DNA of 64,000 bases from Oscillospiraceae bacterium (GCA_902778115.1 CACYWG010000005.1:28137-92136), one strand, 5' to 3'. Shown: positions 7,252-16,333, numbered from the stretch's first letter. Program-made: numbers and translations. Notes: a model not told the origin generated them from the sequence alone.

Positions 7252-8154
7252 TTACGCGATATAGATGATGTCCGTGACCGCCCGCTCTTTGCCGCCGCTC
7301 GGCTGATTGACGAGCTCGCCCTGATACACCATCGTGCTCGAGCCGCCGCCGTCCAGATTATAGGCCGTCTGCACGCCGAGGCCCTGCAGAAATTCCGCCA
7401 GCTCATACAGGCTCAGGCCCTCGCTCTCTTCGCTTCGGCCGTCGGAGACGACGAGCACATAGTGCCCCTCTTCGAGGATGCCGATGGCCGTGCGGGGATT
7501 GCTGGCCTTGGCCCGGCCCACCTCGTCCGACACGCCGACCGTGATCTCTCCCTCCTCCAGCAGCCCTGGGCCGAAGGAAAAGACCTGCACCGCGCCCTGC
7601 TCCAGCAGCTCCTGCGCCGTGATCTCGTCCTCGCAGATGATCGAGAAGCTGCCGTCGGCCCAGATCACCAGATCCTCCCTGCCCTTCGCCGCCGTATCGC
7701 GGTAGAGAACGCCGTTGCGGATCACATAGCCCTTCTCCTGCGCGCCGTAATTGTCGCCGTTGATCGCCAGCACGGCCCCGACGGCCTCTGCGGTCTCGGA
7801 GGTCGCCGCCGTCACATGGCGGCCGTAGCTGCTGGCGGAAAAGGCCGTCTGCAGGCTCTGCGATGCGCCCAGCCGGATGTCCGCCACGTAGACCGTGGTG
7901 TCATGGACGCGGTAAGTGTCGATCCGGATCTCCGCTGTCTCTGCCGTGTCCTCCGCCGTGTCCTCCGCCGTGTCCTCCGCCGTGCGCCGGCAGGAGAGCG
8001 TCTGCGCCCGGGCGGCCTCCGTCTGCGCGGCGCTTTCCGTTTCCACGACGGCATAGACGCGGCTGATGGCCAGCGCGTCGAGCAGCGCATAGACCGAAAA
8101 GCCCAGCAATATCATCACACAGGCAAAGGTGCCGATTGCTTTCCAATGTTTCAT
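7252..8154 (-). CDS. Phosphodiester glycosidase (NAGPA domain) family protein, membrane-anchored
   Basis: 300 residues. An N-terminal signal-anchor (about 5-27) precedes a low-complexity linker with three AEDT units (about 60-75) and then the NAGPA domain. Visible motifs are VLAINGDNY, FGPGLLEEGEI, NPRTAIGILEEGHYVLV and the C-terminal YNLDGGGSSTMVYQG. The domain family includes the enzyme that removes GlcNAc from phosphodiesters, and bacterial members are thought to act on cell-envelope glycans. The start at 8154 follows AAAAGGAG with an 8-nt spacer; an upstream in-frame ATG has no such site. Confidence 0.85.
   Translation of the reverse strand: MKHWKAIGTFACVMILLGFSVYALLDALAISRVYAVVETESAAQTEAARAQTLSCRRTAEDTAEDTAEDTAETAEIRIDTYRVHDTTVYVADIRLGASQSLQTAFSASSYGRHVTAATSETAEAVGAVLAINGDNYGAQEKGYVIRNGVLYRDTAAKGREDLVIWADGSFSIICEDEITAQELLEQGAVQVFSFGPGLLEEGEITVGVSDEVGRAKASNPRTAIGILEEGHYVLVVSDGRSEESEGLSLYELAEFLQGLGVQTAYNLDGGGSSTMVYQGELVNQPSGGKERAVTDIIYIA
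7943..7984 (-). repeat. 12-bp coding tandem repeat in the glycosidase gene
   Basis: GCCGTGTCCTCC is repeated three times perfectly and begins a fourth. It encodes the AEDT repeat of the linker; units can be gained or lost without a frameshift. Confidence 0.9.
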
Positions 8155-8214
8155 GGGATCACTCCTTTTCGTTCGGGATGAGCCCATCTTAGCCGCTCTG
8201 CCTTAACAGAACCT

Positions 8215-8255
8215 AAAAAGAGACCGGGAAGAAAACTTCCCGGTCTCATTTTTCG
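8215..8255 (-). terminator. Terminator of the TPR-DUF4037 operon
   Basis: GAGACCGGGAAG / CTTCCCGGTCTC with a short loop; on the minus strand a TTTTTA run follows. It lies just after the DUF4037 stop. Confidence 0.85.
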
Positions 8256-8260
8256 TTTTC

Positions 8261-9190
8261 TCACACCGCCGCGAGGACGTGCATGTTCCGCAGTTCCGGA
8301 TCTCTGACGCGGTCGTTGACCGCGTAGGCGAGGCGTTCGAGGTCCCCGCTCTCCGTCTCCGCCAGGCCCTGCGCCCGCACTTCGGCGGCCACAGCGGCGC
8401 AGACCGCTTCGATCGTCCGCAGCTTTTCGCCGTCACAGGGCGTCGTCAGGATCTGCACGAGCGGCTCCTCCAGCGCCGAAAGCAGCGGCAGCTCCCGCAG
8501 CGCGCGAAAGCGCCACTTGTAGTAGGGCCGGTAGCGCCGCGAGAGCAAAAAGGCCGCGGCCATGGCGCTGTCGGCAAATTCGATCGCCGCCAGCTGCGCC
8601 GCGCCGCTCTCCCCGTGCCCCAGGCACCGGCTGACATTATACTGCCCGGCCTGTCCCATCAGCAGCAGCCGTCCGGCCAGCTTCTTCAGACGCACATCCT
8701 CCGGGAAAAAGGCGAGCTGCTCGCGGATGCGGCTGACCTCTCCCCAGTTGTCGAAGAAGAGCTCGCCGTTCGTGGCCTCGGCCAGCGCCTGCTCCGGCAG
8801 CGTCAGCCACTGCTCCGTCGTCAGCGCGCCGCTCGGCGAGCCGAGGGTCTTCGTGAAAAACTCGGCCGTGCGCCGCACGCCGTGCCGCGCGCCGCCCACC
8901 GGCTGCAGCAGGGCGCGCTTCACGCCCTCAAATTCCTTGGGGAGCTTCGCGTAGGCGCGCTCGAGCAGAAATTCCCGCCGGCGGTCGACGAGCTCCTCCT
9001 CCGGCAGGAAGAGGCAGAAGCCCGGCTCGAAATCGTGGTCGCGGGACAGCTCATCGTCCCAGCCGAAGCACTCCGAGCCGCTGCCGAAGAGCCCGACCGC
9101 GAGACAGGGCAGCAGATCGGGAAACTGTTCTTCGAGCATCGGCCGGCCGAACTGCTCAAAATAGGCCCGCGACAGCTCAAGACCTTTCAT
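8261..9190 (-). CDS. DUF4037 nucleotidyltransferase-like protein
   Basis: 309 residues beginning MKGLELSRAYFEQFG. The block VGLFGSGSECFGWDDELSRD, followed by HDFEPG, resembles the active site of the DNA polymerase-beta nucleotidyltransferase fold (GSGS plus paired acidic residues) and is typical of DUF4037. The substrate is unknown. Its start codon overlaps the 3' end of the upstream TPR gene by 14 nt, so the two are likely translationally coupled. In-frame sequence upstream of 9190 lies inside the TPR gene in another frame and was excluded. Confidence 0.82.
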   Translation of the reverse strand: MKGLELSRAYFEQFGRPMLEEQFPDLLPCLAVGLFGSGSECFGWDDELSRDHDFEPGFCLFLPEEELVDRRREFLLERAYAKLPKEFEGVKRALLQPVGGARHGVRRTAEFFTKTLGSPSGALTTEQWLTLPEQALAEATNGELFFDNWGEVSRIREQLAFFPEDVRLKKLAGRLLLMGQAGQYNVSRCLGHGESGAAQLAAIEFADSAMAAAFLLSRRYRPYYKWRFRALRELPLLSALEEPLVQILTTPCDGEKLRTIEAVCAAVAAEVRAQGLAETESGDLERLAYAVNDRVRDPELRNMHVLAAV

Positions 9191-10019
9191 AAATGCGCGC
9201 CGCCTCCTTCTGCAGCTCGTCGGATGCGAGGAAATAGCCGTAATAGGCAAAGCTGGGCGCGCATTTCTCGCAGACGAAGGCGTAATAGCCGTTGCGCGGC
9301 GCGGCCTCGTCCTGCAGCAGATCCCAGGCTCGGTCGAGCAGGGCAAAGATGCGCGTCTCCCCCGCCTCGAGTCCCTCCTGCGCGGCGACGGCGTCGGCCA
9401 TGTTCAGGCAGGTGATCGCCTGCTCCAGCGCGCCGCCGGGGAGCTTGCCCATCTGCTCCATCGCCCTGTCGTAGAGCGCGAAGGCCTCGTCATAGCGGCC
9501 GAGCGCCTGATTGGCCAGCGCCATGTTGTTGTACAGCCCGCCCAGCAGCTCCGGCCGCACGTTTTCGCAGGCTTCATAGGCTGCCCGCGCCTTCTCAAAC
9601 AGGGAAAGCGCCCGCTCGTTGTCGCCGAAGGCGCTGCAGGCCGTGGCGGCGTTGACATAGGTCGTGCCCGCGCTGACCGAGCCCTCGAAATCCAGCTCTC
9701 CCAGCAGGCGCAGCGCCTCGTCCACGAAGTGAAGGGCCCTGTCCCGGTTCCCGGTCTTGCGATAGTGGCCGATCAGCTCGCCCGAGAGCATCAGCTGCCC
9801 GCGCAGATCCCGCCCGAGCCGCGCCTCCTCCATCCAGTACAGCAGATGGCGCTCCGCCCCGGCATAGTCCCGGCGGCTCATATACTCGTCCAGCTTCTCG
9901 ACGATCCGCTGCTGCGGCACCGCGCGGATCGCGGGCTCTGCGCCGTATGGCTCGCCGCACAGCAGGCAGGCCGGCTCCGCGTAATCCTCCGGGCCGAGGG
10001 GCTTGTTGATATCGTTCAT
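9177..10019 (-). CDS. Tetratricopeptide-repeat protein
   Basis: 280 residues. Helical repeats start around residue 45 (YAGAERHLLYWMEEA), with clear TPR signatures at GNRDRALHFVDEALRLL, NERALSLFEKARAAYE and ALGRYDEAFALYDRAME. The N-terminus carries a CLLCGEPYG CxxC pair that could bind zinc, and CEKC occurs near the C-terminus. TPR proteins are adaptors, and here the partner is probably the overlapping DUF4037 protein. GGAAAGGATG lies upstream of the ATG. Confidence 0.8.
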   Translation of the reverse strand: MNDINKPLGPEDYAEPACLLCGEPYGAEPAIRAVPQQRIVEKLDEYMSRRDYAGAERHLLYWMEEARLGRDLRGQLMLSGELIGHYRKTGNRDRALHFVDEALRLLGELDFEGSVSAGTTYVNAATACSAFGDNERALSLFEKARAAYEACENVRPELLGGLYNNMALANQALGRYDEAFALYDRAMEQMGKLPGGALEQAITCLNMADAVAAQEGLEAGETRIFALLDRAWDLLQDEAAPRNGYYAFVCEKCAPSFAYYGYFLASDELQKEAARIYERS

Positions 10020-10162
10020 CGCTGCGCATCCTTTCCGCGGTCTGCCGCGTGTTTTTATAATGATATTGTATCATCCCCGCGAAAAAAACTCAACCGGATC
10101 CTCCGCCCCGTCAAAGTTTCCAAACGGCGGCGCGCCCACAAGCTGAAAATTGTATCAAGTGC

Positions 10163-10191
10163 TTGAAATAACCACGCTAAAGTGCTATAGT
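10163..10191 (+). promoter_or_regulatory. Sigma-A promoter of the Fe3+-type ABC operon
   Basis: TTGAAA, a 17-nt spacer and TATAGT lie 100 nt before the binding-protein start. I see no clear Fur box. Confidence 0.75.
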
Positions 10192-10291
10192 ATCAGTGTT
10201 ATCGGCGGCCGCATCCCGCGGCCAACGTAAAAAGCCGAAAGCGAGGCCGATCCGCTCGGCCGGACTTTCCGATCGAAAGAAGGAGGAAATT

Positions 10292-11395
10292 ATGAAAAAG
10301 TCACTTGCACTGATCCTTGCGCTGCTGATGGTGTTCGCGCTCGCCGCCTGCGGCGGCCAGAAAGCGCCCGAAACGCCCGCCCAGGAAGCGGCCGGCGATC
10401 TCGTCTCCGCCGCCAAGGCCGATGGCGAGCTGGTCGTCTACGGCTCCTGCGAGGAAGATTACCTCGCCGCCGCCTGCAACAAGTTCCAGGAGATGTACGG
10501 CATCAAGACCACCTATCAGCGTCTGTCCACCGGCGAAGTCCCCGCCAAGATCGCTGAGGAAAACGGCAAGCCCTCTGCCGACATCTGGTTCGGCGGCACG
10601 AACAACCCCTACGATACCGCTGCGGCTGACGGCCTGCTGGACAACAGCTATGTCCCTGCAAACGCCTCTCACCTGACCAAGGACATCTATAAGGATCCCA
10701 ACGGTTACTGGTACGGCATCTACACCGGCCTGCTCGGCTTCATGGTCAACACCGACGAGCTGACCCGTCTGGGCCTCGAAGCGCCCAAGAGCTGGGACGA
10801 CCTGCTCAAGCCCGAGTACAAGGGCCTGATCTGGCTGTCCAACTACAACACCGCCGGCACCCCGAAACTGGTCGCCAACCTCATGATCCAGCTCAAGGGC
10901 CATGACGAAGGCATCCAGTACCTCGTAGACCTGGACAAGAACGTGCAGATCTATACCAAGTCCGGCTCCGGCCCGAGCAAGAACGTCGGCACCGGTGAGT
11001 GCGTCATCGGCATCGGCTTCCTGCATGACGGCATCACCCAGATCGTCGACAACGGCTATGAAAACGTCCAGCTGATCGTTCCCTCCGACGGCACCGCCTG
11101 CGAGATCGGCCCCGTGGCCATCTTCAAGGGCGCCGCTCACATGAACGCCGCGAAGCTCTTCATGGAGTTTGCCCTCAGCCCCGACTGCGTGGAGCTGGCC
11201 GCTCAGAACGGCTCCTACCAGTTCCTGGTCATCGACAACGCCAAGCAGCCCGAGGCTGCTGCGAAGTTCGGCCTCGATCCCAGCCTCGTGTGGGACGGCT
11301 ATGACTTTGCCAAGGCCGCTGCCGACACCAAGCAGAACGTTGAAGACGTGATGGCCGCTCTCAACGGCGGCGACGACCGCTTCAAGACCGAGTAA
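10292..11395 (+). CDS. ABC transporter substrate-binding lipoprotein (Fe3+/phosphonate type)
   Basis: 367 residues. A lipoprotein signal peptide ends in LAAC with lipidated Cys at residue 20. The mature part is a type II periplasmic-binding fold of the iron(III)/2-aminoethylphosphonate class: ELVVYGSCEEDY, YQRLSTGEVPAKIAEE, GKPSADIWFGG and GYWYGIYTGLLGFMVN. It would deliver the ligand to the permease and ATPase encoded just downstream. Ferric iron is the usual guess, but binding residues cannot be assigned by eye. The ATG is 5 nt after AAGGAGG. A hairpin between this gene and the permease may keep binding-protein expression higher. Confidence 0.88.
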   Translation: MKKSLALILALLMVFALAACGGQKAPETPAQEAAGDLVSAAKADGELVVYGSCEEDYLAAACNKFQEMYGIKTTYQRLSTGEVPAKIAEENGKPSADIWFGGTNNPYDTAAADGLLDNSYVPANASHLTKDIYKDPNGYWYGIYTGLLGFMVNTDELTRLGLEAPKSWDDLLKPEYKGLIWLSNYNTAGTPKLVANLMIQLKGHDEGIQYLVDLDKNVQIYTKSGSGPSKNVGTGECVIGIGFLHDGITQIVDNGYENVQLIVPSDGTACEIGPVAIFKGAAHMNAAKLFMEFALSPDCVELAAQNGSYQFLVIDNAKQPEAAAKFGLDPSLVWDGYDFAKAAADTKQNVEDVMAALNGGDDRFKTE

Positions 11396-11413
11396 GTTCA
11401 CATACTCTGCCGC

Positions 11414-11446
11414 AAGGATGGCGGGTCTCCCGCCATCCTTGTTTTA
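11414..11446 (+). terminator. Attenuating hairpin between binding protein and permease genes
   Basis: AAGGATGGCGGG / CCCGCCATCCTT with a TCT loop and then GTTTT. It lies inside the presumed operon, so it probably acts as a partial terminator or 3' stabiliser. Confidence 0.75.
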
Positions 11447-11476
11447 TCATAGTTCCGAAAGAAAGGAGCAGTTTTT

Positions 11477-13186
11477 ATGGCAAGAGGCCAGGGCGCGGCG
11501 CTGGACCGGAAAAAACTGATGGCCGACCCCATCATGGTCACCACCATCGTCGTGCTGATCACCTTTTTGACCCTGTTTATCCTCTATCCGCTGGCGATAT
11601 TGCTGGTGGACAGCTTTGTGGGCGACGGCGGCTTCAGCTTCGGCATCTTCCAGCGCATCTTCGCCATGCCCACCTTCACCCGCGCCATCACGAACACCCT
11701 CAAGGTCGGCTTCGTGGTCGGCATCCTGTCCTCCCTGATCGGCCTGCTGTTTGCGTATGTGGAGGTCTATGTGCGGCTCAACAAGTTCGCGGGCGGCCTC
11801 TTTAAGGTCGTGTCGATGCTGCCGGTCGTGTCGCCACCCTTCGTGCTCTCCCTGTCGATGATCATGCTCTTCGGCAAGGCGGGCCTCATTACGCGCTTTC
11901 TGCTGAAAATCTACGACAACAACGTCTACGGCTACTGGGGCATCGTCATCGTCCAGACCCTGACCTTCTTCCCGGTCTGCTACATGATGCTCAAGGGCCT
12001 GCTGAAAAACATCGATCCCTCGCTGGAGGAGGCCGCGCGCGACATGGGCGCCAGCCGCTGGAAGGTCTTCACCAGCGTCACGCTGCCGCTGATGCTGCCG
12101 GGTCTCGGCAACGCCTTCCTTGTGACCTTCATCGAGTCGATCGCGGACTTTGCCAACCCCATGATCATCGGCGGCTCCTACGATACGCTGGCCACCACGA
12201 TCTACCTGCAGATCACCGGCGCCTACGACAAGGCCGGCGCCGCGGCGATGGCCGTGGTGCTGCTGTGCATTACGCTCGCGATGTTCGCGGTGCAGAAATA
12301 CTATCTCGAGGCCAAGACCGCCGCGACCCTCACCGGCAAGGCCAGCCGCGCCCGCATGCTGATCGAGGATAAGAGCGTGAAGATCCCGCTGACGATCCTC
12401 TGCTCGCTCGGCGCGCTGTTCGTGATCATGATGTACATCTGCGTGCCCATCGGCGCCTGCTTCCCCACCTGGGGCTACAAGTTCTTCCCGCTGACGGGCA
12501 AGTGGTTCGCGCAGGTCTTTACCAAGTACCACGGCCTCAAGGCCTTTAAGGACTCCTTTGTGCTCTCGCTGATCGCCTCGCCGATCACGGCGCTGCTGAG
12601 CATGATCATCTCCTACCTGGTCGTCAAGCGCAAGTTCAGGGCCAAGGGCTTCATCGAGGCGGTTTCGATGCTGGCGATGGCCGTGCCCGGCACCGTGCTC
12701 GGCGTCGGCTACATCCGCGGCTTCTCGGGGGGCCTGTTCCACACCGGCATCCTGCAGGGCATCTACGGCACGGGCCTGATCCTGATCATCGTGTTCGTGG
12801 TGCGCTCGCTGCCCACCGGCACGCGCAGCGGCATCTCCGCCCTGCGGCAGATCGACAAGTCCATCGAGGAATCGGCCTACGACATGGGCGCCGACAGCTT
12901 CAAGGTCTTCATGACCGTCACGCTCCCGCTCATCAAGGACTCCTTCCTCTCCGGCCTCGTGACCGCCTTCGTGCGCAGCATCACCGCCATTTCCGCCATC
13001 ATCCTGCTCGTCACGCCGAGCTTCCTGCTCATCACCGTGCAGATCAACGAATTCGCGGAAAAGGGCGCCTTCAGCCTGGCCTGCGCCTTCGCCACCATCC
13101 TGATCATCATCACCTACGGCGCGGTGCTGCTGATGAACCTGTTCATCAAGCACTTCGGCACCAGCAGAATCAACAAGGAGGATTAA
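11477..13186 (+). CDS. ABC transporter permease, fused two-domain type (FbpB-like)
   Basis: 569 residues with about twelve membrane helices in two homologous halves. Each half carries the cytoplasmic EAA loop that docks with the ATPase: EEAARDMGASRWKVFTSVTLP (about 194) and EESAYDMGADSFKVFMTVTLP (about 466). Fused permeases of this length are typical of Fe3+ and 2-aminoethylphosphonate importers. AAAGGAG lies 8 nt before the ATG. The ATPase gene begins 3 nt after the stop. Confidence 0.92.
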   Translation: MARGQGAALDRKKLMADPIMVTTIVVLITFLTLFILYPLAILLVDSFVGDGGFSFGIFQRIFAMPTFTRAITNTLKVGFVVGILSSLIGLLFAYVEVYVRLNKFAGGLFKVVSMLPVVSPPFVLSLSMIMLFGKAGLITRFLLKIYDNNVYGYWGIVIVQTLTFFPVCYMMLKGLLKNIDPSLEEAARDMGASRWKVFTSVTLPLMLPGLGNAFLVTFIESIADFANPMIIGGSYDTLATTIYLQITGAYDKAGAAAMAVVLLCITLAMFAVQKYYLEAKTAATLTGKASRARMLIEDKSVKIPLTILCSLGALFVIMMYICVPIGACFPTWGYKFFPLTGKWFAQVFTKYHGLKAFKDSFVLSLIASPITALLSMIISYLVVKRKFRAKGFIEAVSMLAMAVPGTVLGVGYIRGFSGGLFHTGILQGIYGTGLILIIVFVVRSLPTGTRSGISALRQIDKSIEESAYDMGADSFKVFMTVTLPLIKDSFLSGLVTAFVRSITAISAIILLVTPSFLLITVQINEFAEKGAFSLACAFATILIIITYGAVLLMNLFIKHFGTSRINKED

Positions 13187-13189
13187 GCC

Positions 13190-14266
13190 ATGGAGAAAGT
13201 GAAAAAAGGCGTCCGTCTGGACCATATCTCCAAAATCTATCAGGATCCGAAGACCGGCAAGGACTTCTACGCCGTCAAGGATACCTCGCTGACCATTGAG
13301 CCCGGCTCCTTCGTGACGCTGCTGGGGCCCTCCGGCTGCGGCAAGACCACCACGCTGCGCATGATCGCCGGCTTTGAAAGCCCCGACGAGGGCGAAATCT
13401 ACCTCGGCGACGAGCCCATCAACGAGCTGACGCCGAATAAGCGCGACACCGCGATGGTCTTTCAGAGCTACGCGCTGCTGCCGCACTACAACGTGTTCGA
13501 CAACGTGGCCTACGGCCTGAAGCTTCGCAAGGTGCCGAAGGACGAGATCAAAGAGCGCGTGACGAAGATCCTCGCGCTCGTGGAGCTTGCCGGCATGGAA
13601 AGCCGCATGACCAACCAGCTCTCCGGCGGCCAGCAGCAGCGCGTCGCGCTGGCGCGCGCCCTCGTGATCGAGCCCTCGGTGCTGCTGTTCGACGAGCCGC
13701 TGAGTAACCTCGACGCCAAGCTCCGCGTCACGATGCGCACCGAGATCCGCCGCATCCAGCAGGAGGTCGGCATCACCGCCATCTATGTCACCCATGACCA
13801 GTCCGAGGCCATGGCGCTGTCGGACCAGATCATCATCATGAACAAGGGCGTCGTGGCGCAGATGGGCACCCCGCAGGAGATCTACTACCACCCGGTGGAC
13901 GAGTTCGTGGCCGACTTCATCGGCGAGGCGAACTTCCTGCGCGGCAGGATGACCGGAAAAGACGGCAGGTACGTCACGCTGGACGTGGAGGGCAATCCGC
14001 TGCGCGTGCCCGGGCGCGACGGCATGGAGGCCGGCACGGAATACACCGTCGTCCTCCGTCCCGAGGCCGCGACCCTCGCCGACGAGGGCGGGCTCCCCTG
14101 CCGGGTCGTTCTCAGCTGCTTCATGGGCTCCTACCAGAACTACCACGTCATGGTGGGCGATACGCTCGTCAAGCTCGAGGAGCACAACCCGAAAAACAAG
14201 CGCATCTACCAGGTCGGCGAGAGCTGCTCGCTGGTCTTCGATCCCGAATCGGTCCACGTTCTGTAA
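13190..14266 (+). CDS. ABC transporter ATP-binding protein (FbpC/PotA type)
   Basis: 358 residues. Walker A GPSGCGKTT (about 45), Q-loop VFQSYALLPH, signature LSGGQQQRVALARAL, Walker B VLLFDEPLSNLD and the switch His in THDQSEAMALSD are all present. A C-terminal TOBE-like domain (about 240-358) is typical of CUT1/Fe3+/polyamine-type ATPases. It powers the permease encoded just upstream. AAGGAGG overlaps the end of the permease gene, so the two are coupled. Confidence 0.95.
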   Translation: MEKVKKGVRLDHISKIYQDPKTGKDFYAVKDTSLTIEPGSFVTLLGPSGCGKTTTLRMIAGFESPDEGEIYLGDEPINELTPNKRDTAMVFQSYALLPHYNVFDNVAYGLKLRKVPKDEIKERVTKILALVELAGMESRMTNQLSGGQQQRVALARALVIEPSVLLFDEPLSNLDAKLRVTMRTEIRRIQQEVGITAIYVTHDQSEAMALSDQIIIMNKGVVAQMGTPQEIYYHPVDEFVADFIGEANFLRGRMTGKDGRYVTLDVEGNPLRVPGRDGMEAGTEYTVVLRPEAATLADEGGLPCRVVLSCFMGSYQNYHVMVGDTLVKLEEHNPKNKRIYQVGESCSLVFDPESVHVL

Positions 14267-14280
14267 GACCGAAATACAAA

Positions 14281-14313
14281 AAATGCCCCGATCCTTTCGG
14301 ATCGGGGCATTTT
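14281..14313. terminator. Bidirectional terminator between the ABC operon and hsp20
   Basis: AAATGCCCCGATCC / GGATCGGGGCATTTT with a TTTC loop, usable on both strands. Confidence 0.9.
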
Positions 14314-14319
14314 CTATGC

Positions 14320-14763
14320 TTATTGGATCTGTATCTTCTTTTTCTCGGGCAGGCTCATCGGCTTCTCCTTCGGGAAGTCCAGCCTCAGCACGCCGTCCTC
14401 AAAGCTGGCCTTGACGTCCTCTTCCCTGACGTTCTCGCCGATGTAAAAGCTGCGGGTCATCGATCCGGTGTAGCGCTCCTGATGGACGATCCTGCCCTTC
14501 TTGTCCTTGTCATCAGCCTCCACGCCCTTGGCGGCGCTGACCGTCAGATAGCCGTTCTGCAGCTGCAGATCGATCTGATCCTTCTTGAAGCCCGGCAGGT
14601 CCACCAAAAGCTCATAGCCGTCGTCGTGTTCCTTCAGGTCGGTCTTCATCACACGGGCTGCGTTCTTGCCGTACAGCTTGTGATCCACGTCGGATTCCAG
14701 GCTCTGGAACGGGAAGTCCATCCAGTCATCAAACAAACTCTCTCCAAAAATACTCGGCAACAT
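14320..14763 (-). CDS. Hsp20/alpha-crystallin small heat-shock protein
   Basis: 147 residues. N-terminal IFGESLFDDWMDFPF, then an alpha-crystallin domain (about 38-140) with DLPGFKKDQIDLQLQNGYL and the motif GVLRLDFPK, and a C-terminal IQIQ tail resembling the I-x-I oligomer anchor. Small heat-shock proteins form ATP-independent oligomers that hold unfolding proteins. It is controlled by a perfect -35/-10 promoter overlapped by a CIRCE operator, so it belongs to the HrcA regulon. AGGAGG lies upstream of the ATG. Confidence 0.95.
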   Translation of the reverse strand: MLPSIFGESLFDDWMDFPFQSLESDVDHKLYGKNAARVMKTDLKEHDDGYELLVDLPGFKKDQIDLQLQNGYLTVSAAKGVEADDKDKKGRIVHQERYTGSMTRSFYIGENVREEDVKASFEDGVLRLDFPKEKPMSLPEKKKIQIQ

Positions 14764-14857
14764 AAGTCATACCTCCTTAGCATACACGTCTTTTGTTACC
14801 TGAGCATCGGGATCGGAGGTCTATCTGTTTTGATCTCTGTTCCTCTGTTCGATGATT

Positions 14858-14885
14858 ATTATAGCACTTGAATTAGCACTGTCAA
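14858..14885 (-). promoter_or_regulatory. Sigma-A promoter of hsp20
   Basis: On the minus strand TTGACA, a 16-nt spacer and TATAAT, both hexamers matching consensus. The -35 and part of the spacer lie within the CIRCE element. Confidence 0.9.
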
Positions 14886-14899
14886 GCGATGAGTGCTAA
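14873..14899. promoter_or_regulatory. CIRCE operator (HrcA binding site)
   Basis: TTAGCACTG, nine bases, then GAGTGCTAA. This is the CIRCE inverted repeat with one mismatch (final C to G in the left arm). HrcA binding would block the overlapping hsp20 promoter. Confidence 0.92.
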
Positions 14900-14954
14900 T
14901 TTCTGTGAACCGGGCGTGAACAAACATGGCATAATTTGTAAAGCCTGCCGATCA

Positions 14955-14996
14955 CGCAAAAATGCAGCCTGTCCCCTGTCGGGACAGGCTGCGTTT
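14955..14996 (-). terminator. Terminator of the CoA-transferase gene
   Basis: GCAGCCTGTCCC / GGGACAGGCTGC hairpin followed on the minus strand by ATTTTT. Confidence 0.85.
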
Positions 14997-15006
14997 TCCT
15001 GTCTGT

Positions 15007-16311
15007 TCAGATCAGCATGCCGCGTTTTTTGGCCTCAAATCTCAGCTCGTCGCGGAAATTGGGGTGCGCGATGGCGATGAGCTGCCTGGCGCGGCTGGCC
15101 AGCGATTCGCCCCGCAAATGCGCCACGCCGTACTCGGTGACGATGTAGTCGACGTCGTTCTTGCTGGTGGTGACGATGGCGCCGGGGGTCAGCACGGGCT
15201 TGATCTTGTTGATCGTGTCGCCCTTGGCCGTGGAAGAGAAGGCGATGAAGCTCTTGCCGCCCTTCGACTGGCAGGCGCCGCGGACGTAGTCCACCTGGCC
15301 GCCGGTGCCGGACATGTGCTTCGTGCCGACGCTCTCGGCGCAGACCTGACCGAAGAGGTCGACCTCGAGCGCGGCGTTGATGGAGATCATGTTGTCGTTC
15401 CGGCAGATGACGGCTGGATCGTTGACGTAGTCGACGGGCAGGATGGCGATGCCGGGGTTGTCGTCGATGTAGTCGTAGATGCGCTGGGAGCCGTAGGCGA
15501 AGGTGGTGACGCTCTGGTAGCGGTGGATCTGCTTTTTGGAGTTGTTCACCGCGCCGCACTCGATCAGCTCCACCATCGAATCGGTGAACATCTCGGTGTG
15601 GATGCCGAGGTCGTGCTTGGTCTTCAGCGCCGCACCCACCGCGTCGGGGATCGCGCCGATGCCGAGCTGGATGCAGGCCCCGTCGGGGATGAGCTCGGCG
15701 ATGTAGCCGCCGATGGTGGTGCTCAGCGCATCGGGCGCGGCCGTGGGCAGCACGGGCAGCGAATGGTCGTTTTCAATGATCGCGTCCACGCGGCTGATGT
15801 GCACCTGCGTGCCGCAGACGGCGCGCGGCAGCTCGCGGTTGACCTCGATGTAGACGCGGCCGGTCTTGTCCAGCATCGCCTCGGAATAGGAGCTGGTGCA
15901 GGAGAGGGAGAAATAGCCGTGCTTATCCATCGGGGACGCGGCGAGCACTACAGCGTCATAGTCCCAGGCGCGGCGGATGTGGCCGGGCATATCGCGGTAA
16001 TAGCCGGGGATGAGGTCGGCAAAGCCCGCGTTGACGGCCTTGCGCGCCCCGCCGCCGGAGAACCAGGACATGCCGTTGAGCTTGCCGCTGAGGCTTTCAT
16101 CCAGGTAAAAGGCGAAGGGATACACGTCCAGCAGGGTGTGCACCCACACGCCGCTGACTTCGTTTTTCGCGGCGCGCGCCGCCAGCGCCTCGGCAAAGCC
16201 GGGGGCCTGCGCGAGCGCGGCGTCCATGCCGATGGTCCAGCCGTTTTCGACGCGCGCGGCGAGCGAGGCCGCGTCGGTGAGCTTCTGTTGATACTGCGCG
16301 CTGAAATCCAT
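15007..16311 (-). CDS. Acetyl-CoA hydrolase/transferase family CoA-transferase (butyryl-CoA:acetate type)
   Basis: 434 residues. Motifs are DYDAVVLAASPMDKHGYFSL, IQLGIGAIPDAVGAAL and HTEMFTDSMVEL, where the Glu of HTEMF is the catalytic residue that forms the CoA thioester. VTEYGVAHLRG lies near the C-terminus. The family includes butyryl-CoA:acetate and 4-hydroxybutyrate CoA-transferases. In a gut clostridium the former, the last step of butyrate formation, is most likely, but the two cannot be separated by eye. The start at 16311 follows AAGGAGA; an in-frame ATG 63 nt upstream lacks a site. PFOR lies immediately upstream on the same strand, consistent with acetyl-CoA metabolism. Confidence 0.85.
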   Translation of the reverse strand: MDFSAQYQQKLTDAASLAARVENGWTIGMDAALAQAPGFAEALAARAAKNEVSGVWVHTLLDVYPFAFYLDESLSGKLNGMSWFSGGGARKAVNAGFADLIPGYYRDMPGHIRRAWDYDAVVLAASPMDKHGYFSLSCTSSYSEAMLDKTGRVYIEVNRELPRAVCGTQVHISRVDAIIENDHSLPVLPTAAPDALSTTIGGYIAELIPDGACIQLGIGAIPDAVGAALKTKHDLGIHTEMFTDSMVELIECGAVNNSKKQIHRYQSVTTFAYGSQRIYDYIDDNPGIAILPVDYVNDPAVICRNDNMISINAALEVDLFGQVCAESVGTKHMSGTGGQVDYVRGACQSKGGKSFIAFSSTAKGDTINKIKPVLTPGAIVTTSKNDVDYIVTEYGVAHLRGESLASRARQLIAIAHPNFRDELRFEAKKRGMLI

Positions 16312-16333
16312 AATGATTCTCCTTGTTTCTGAT

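Noticed and set aside
11447..14257. A 936-codon open frame opposite the ABC permease and ATPase
   Set aside because: Same explanation: His/Asp/Arg-rich shadow of well-conserved genes on the plus strand, without a start site or family motif.
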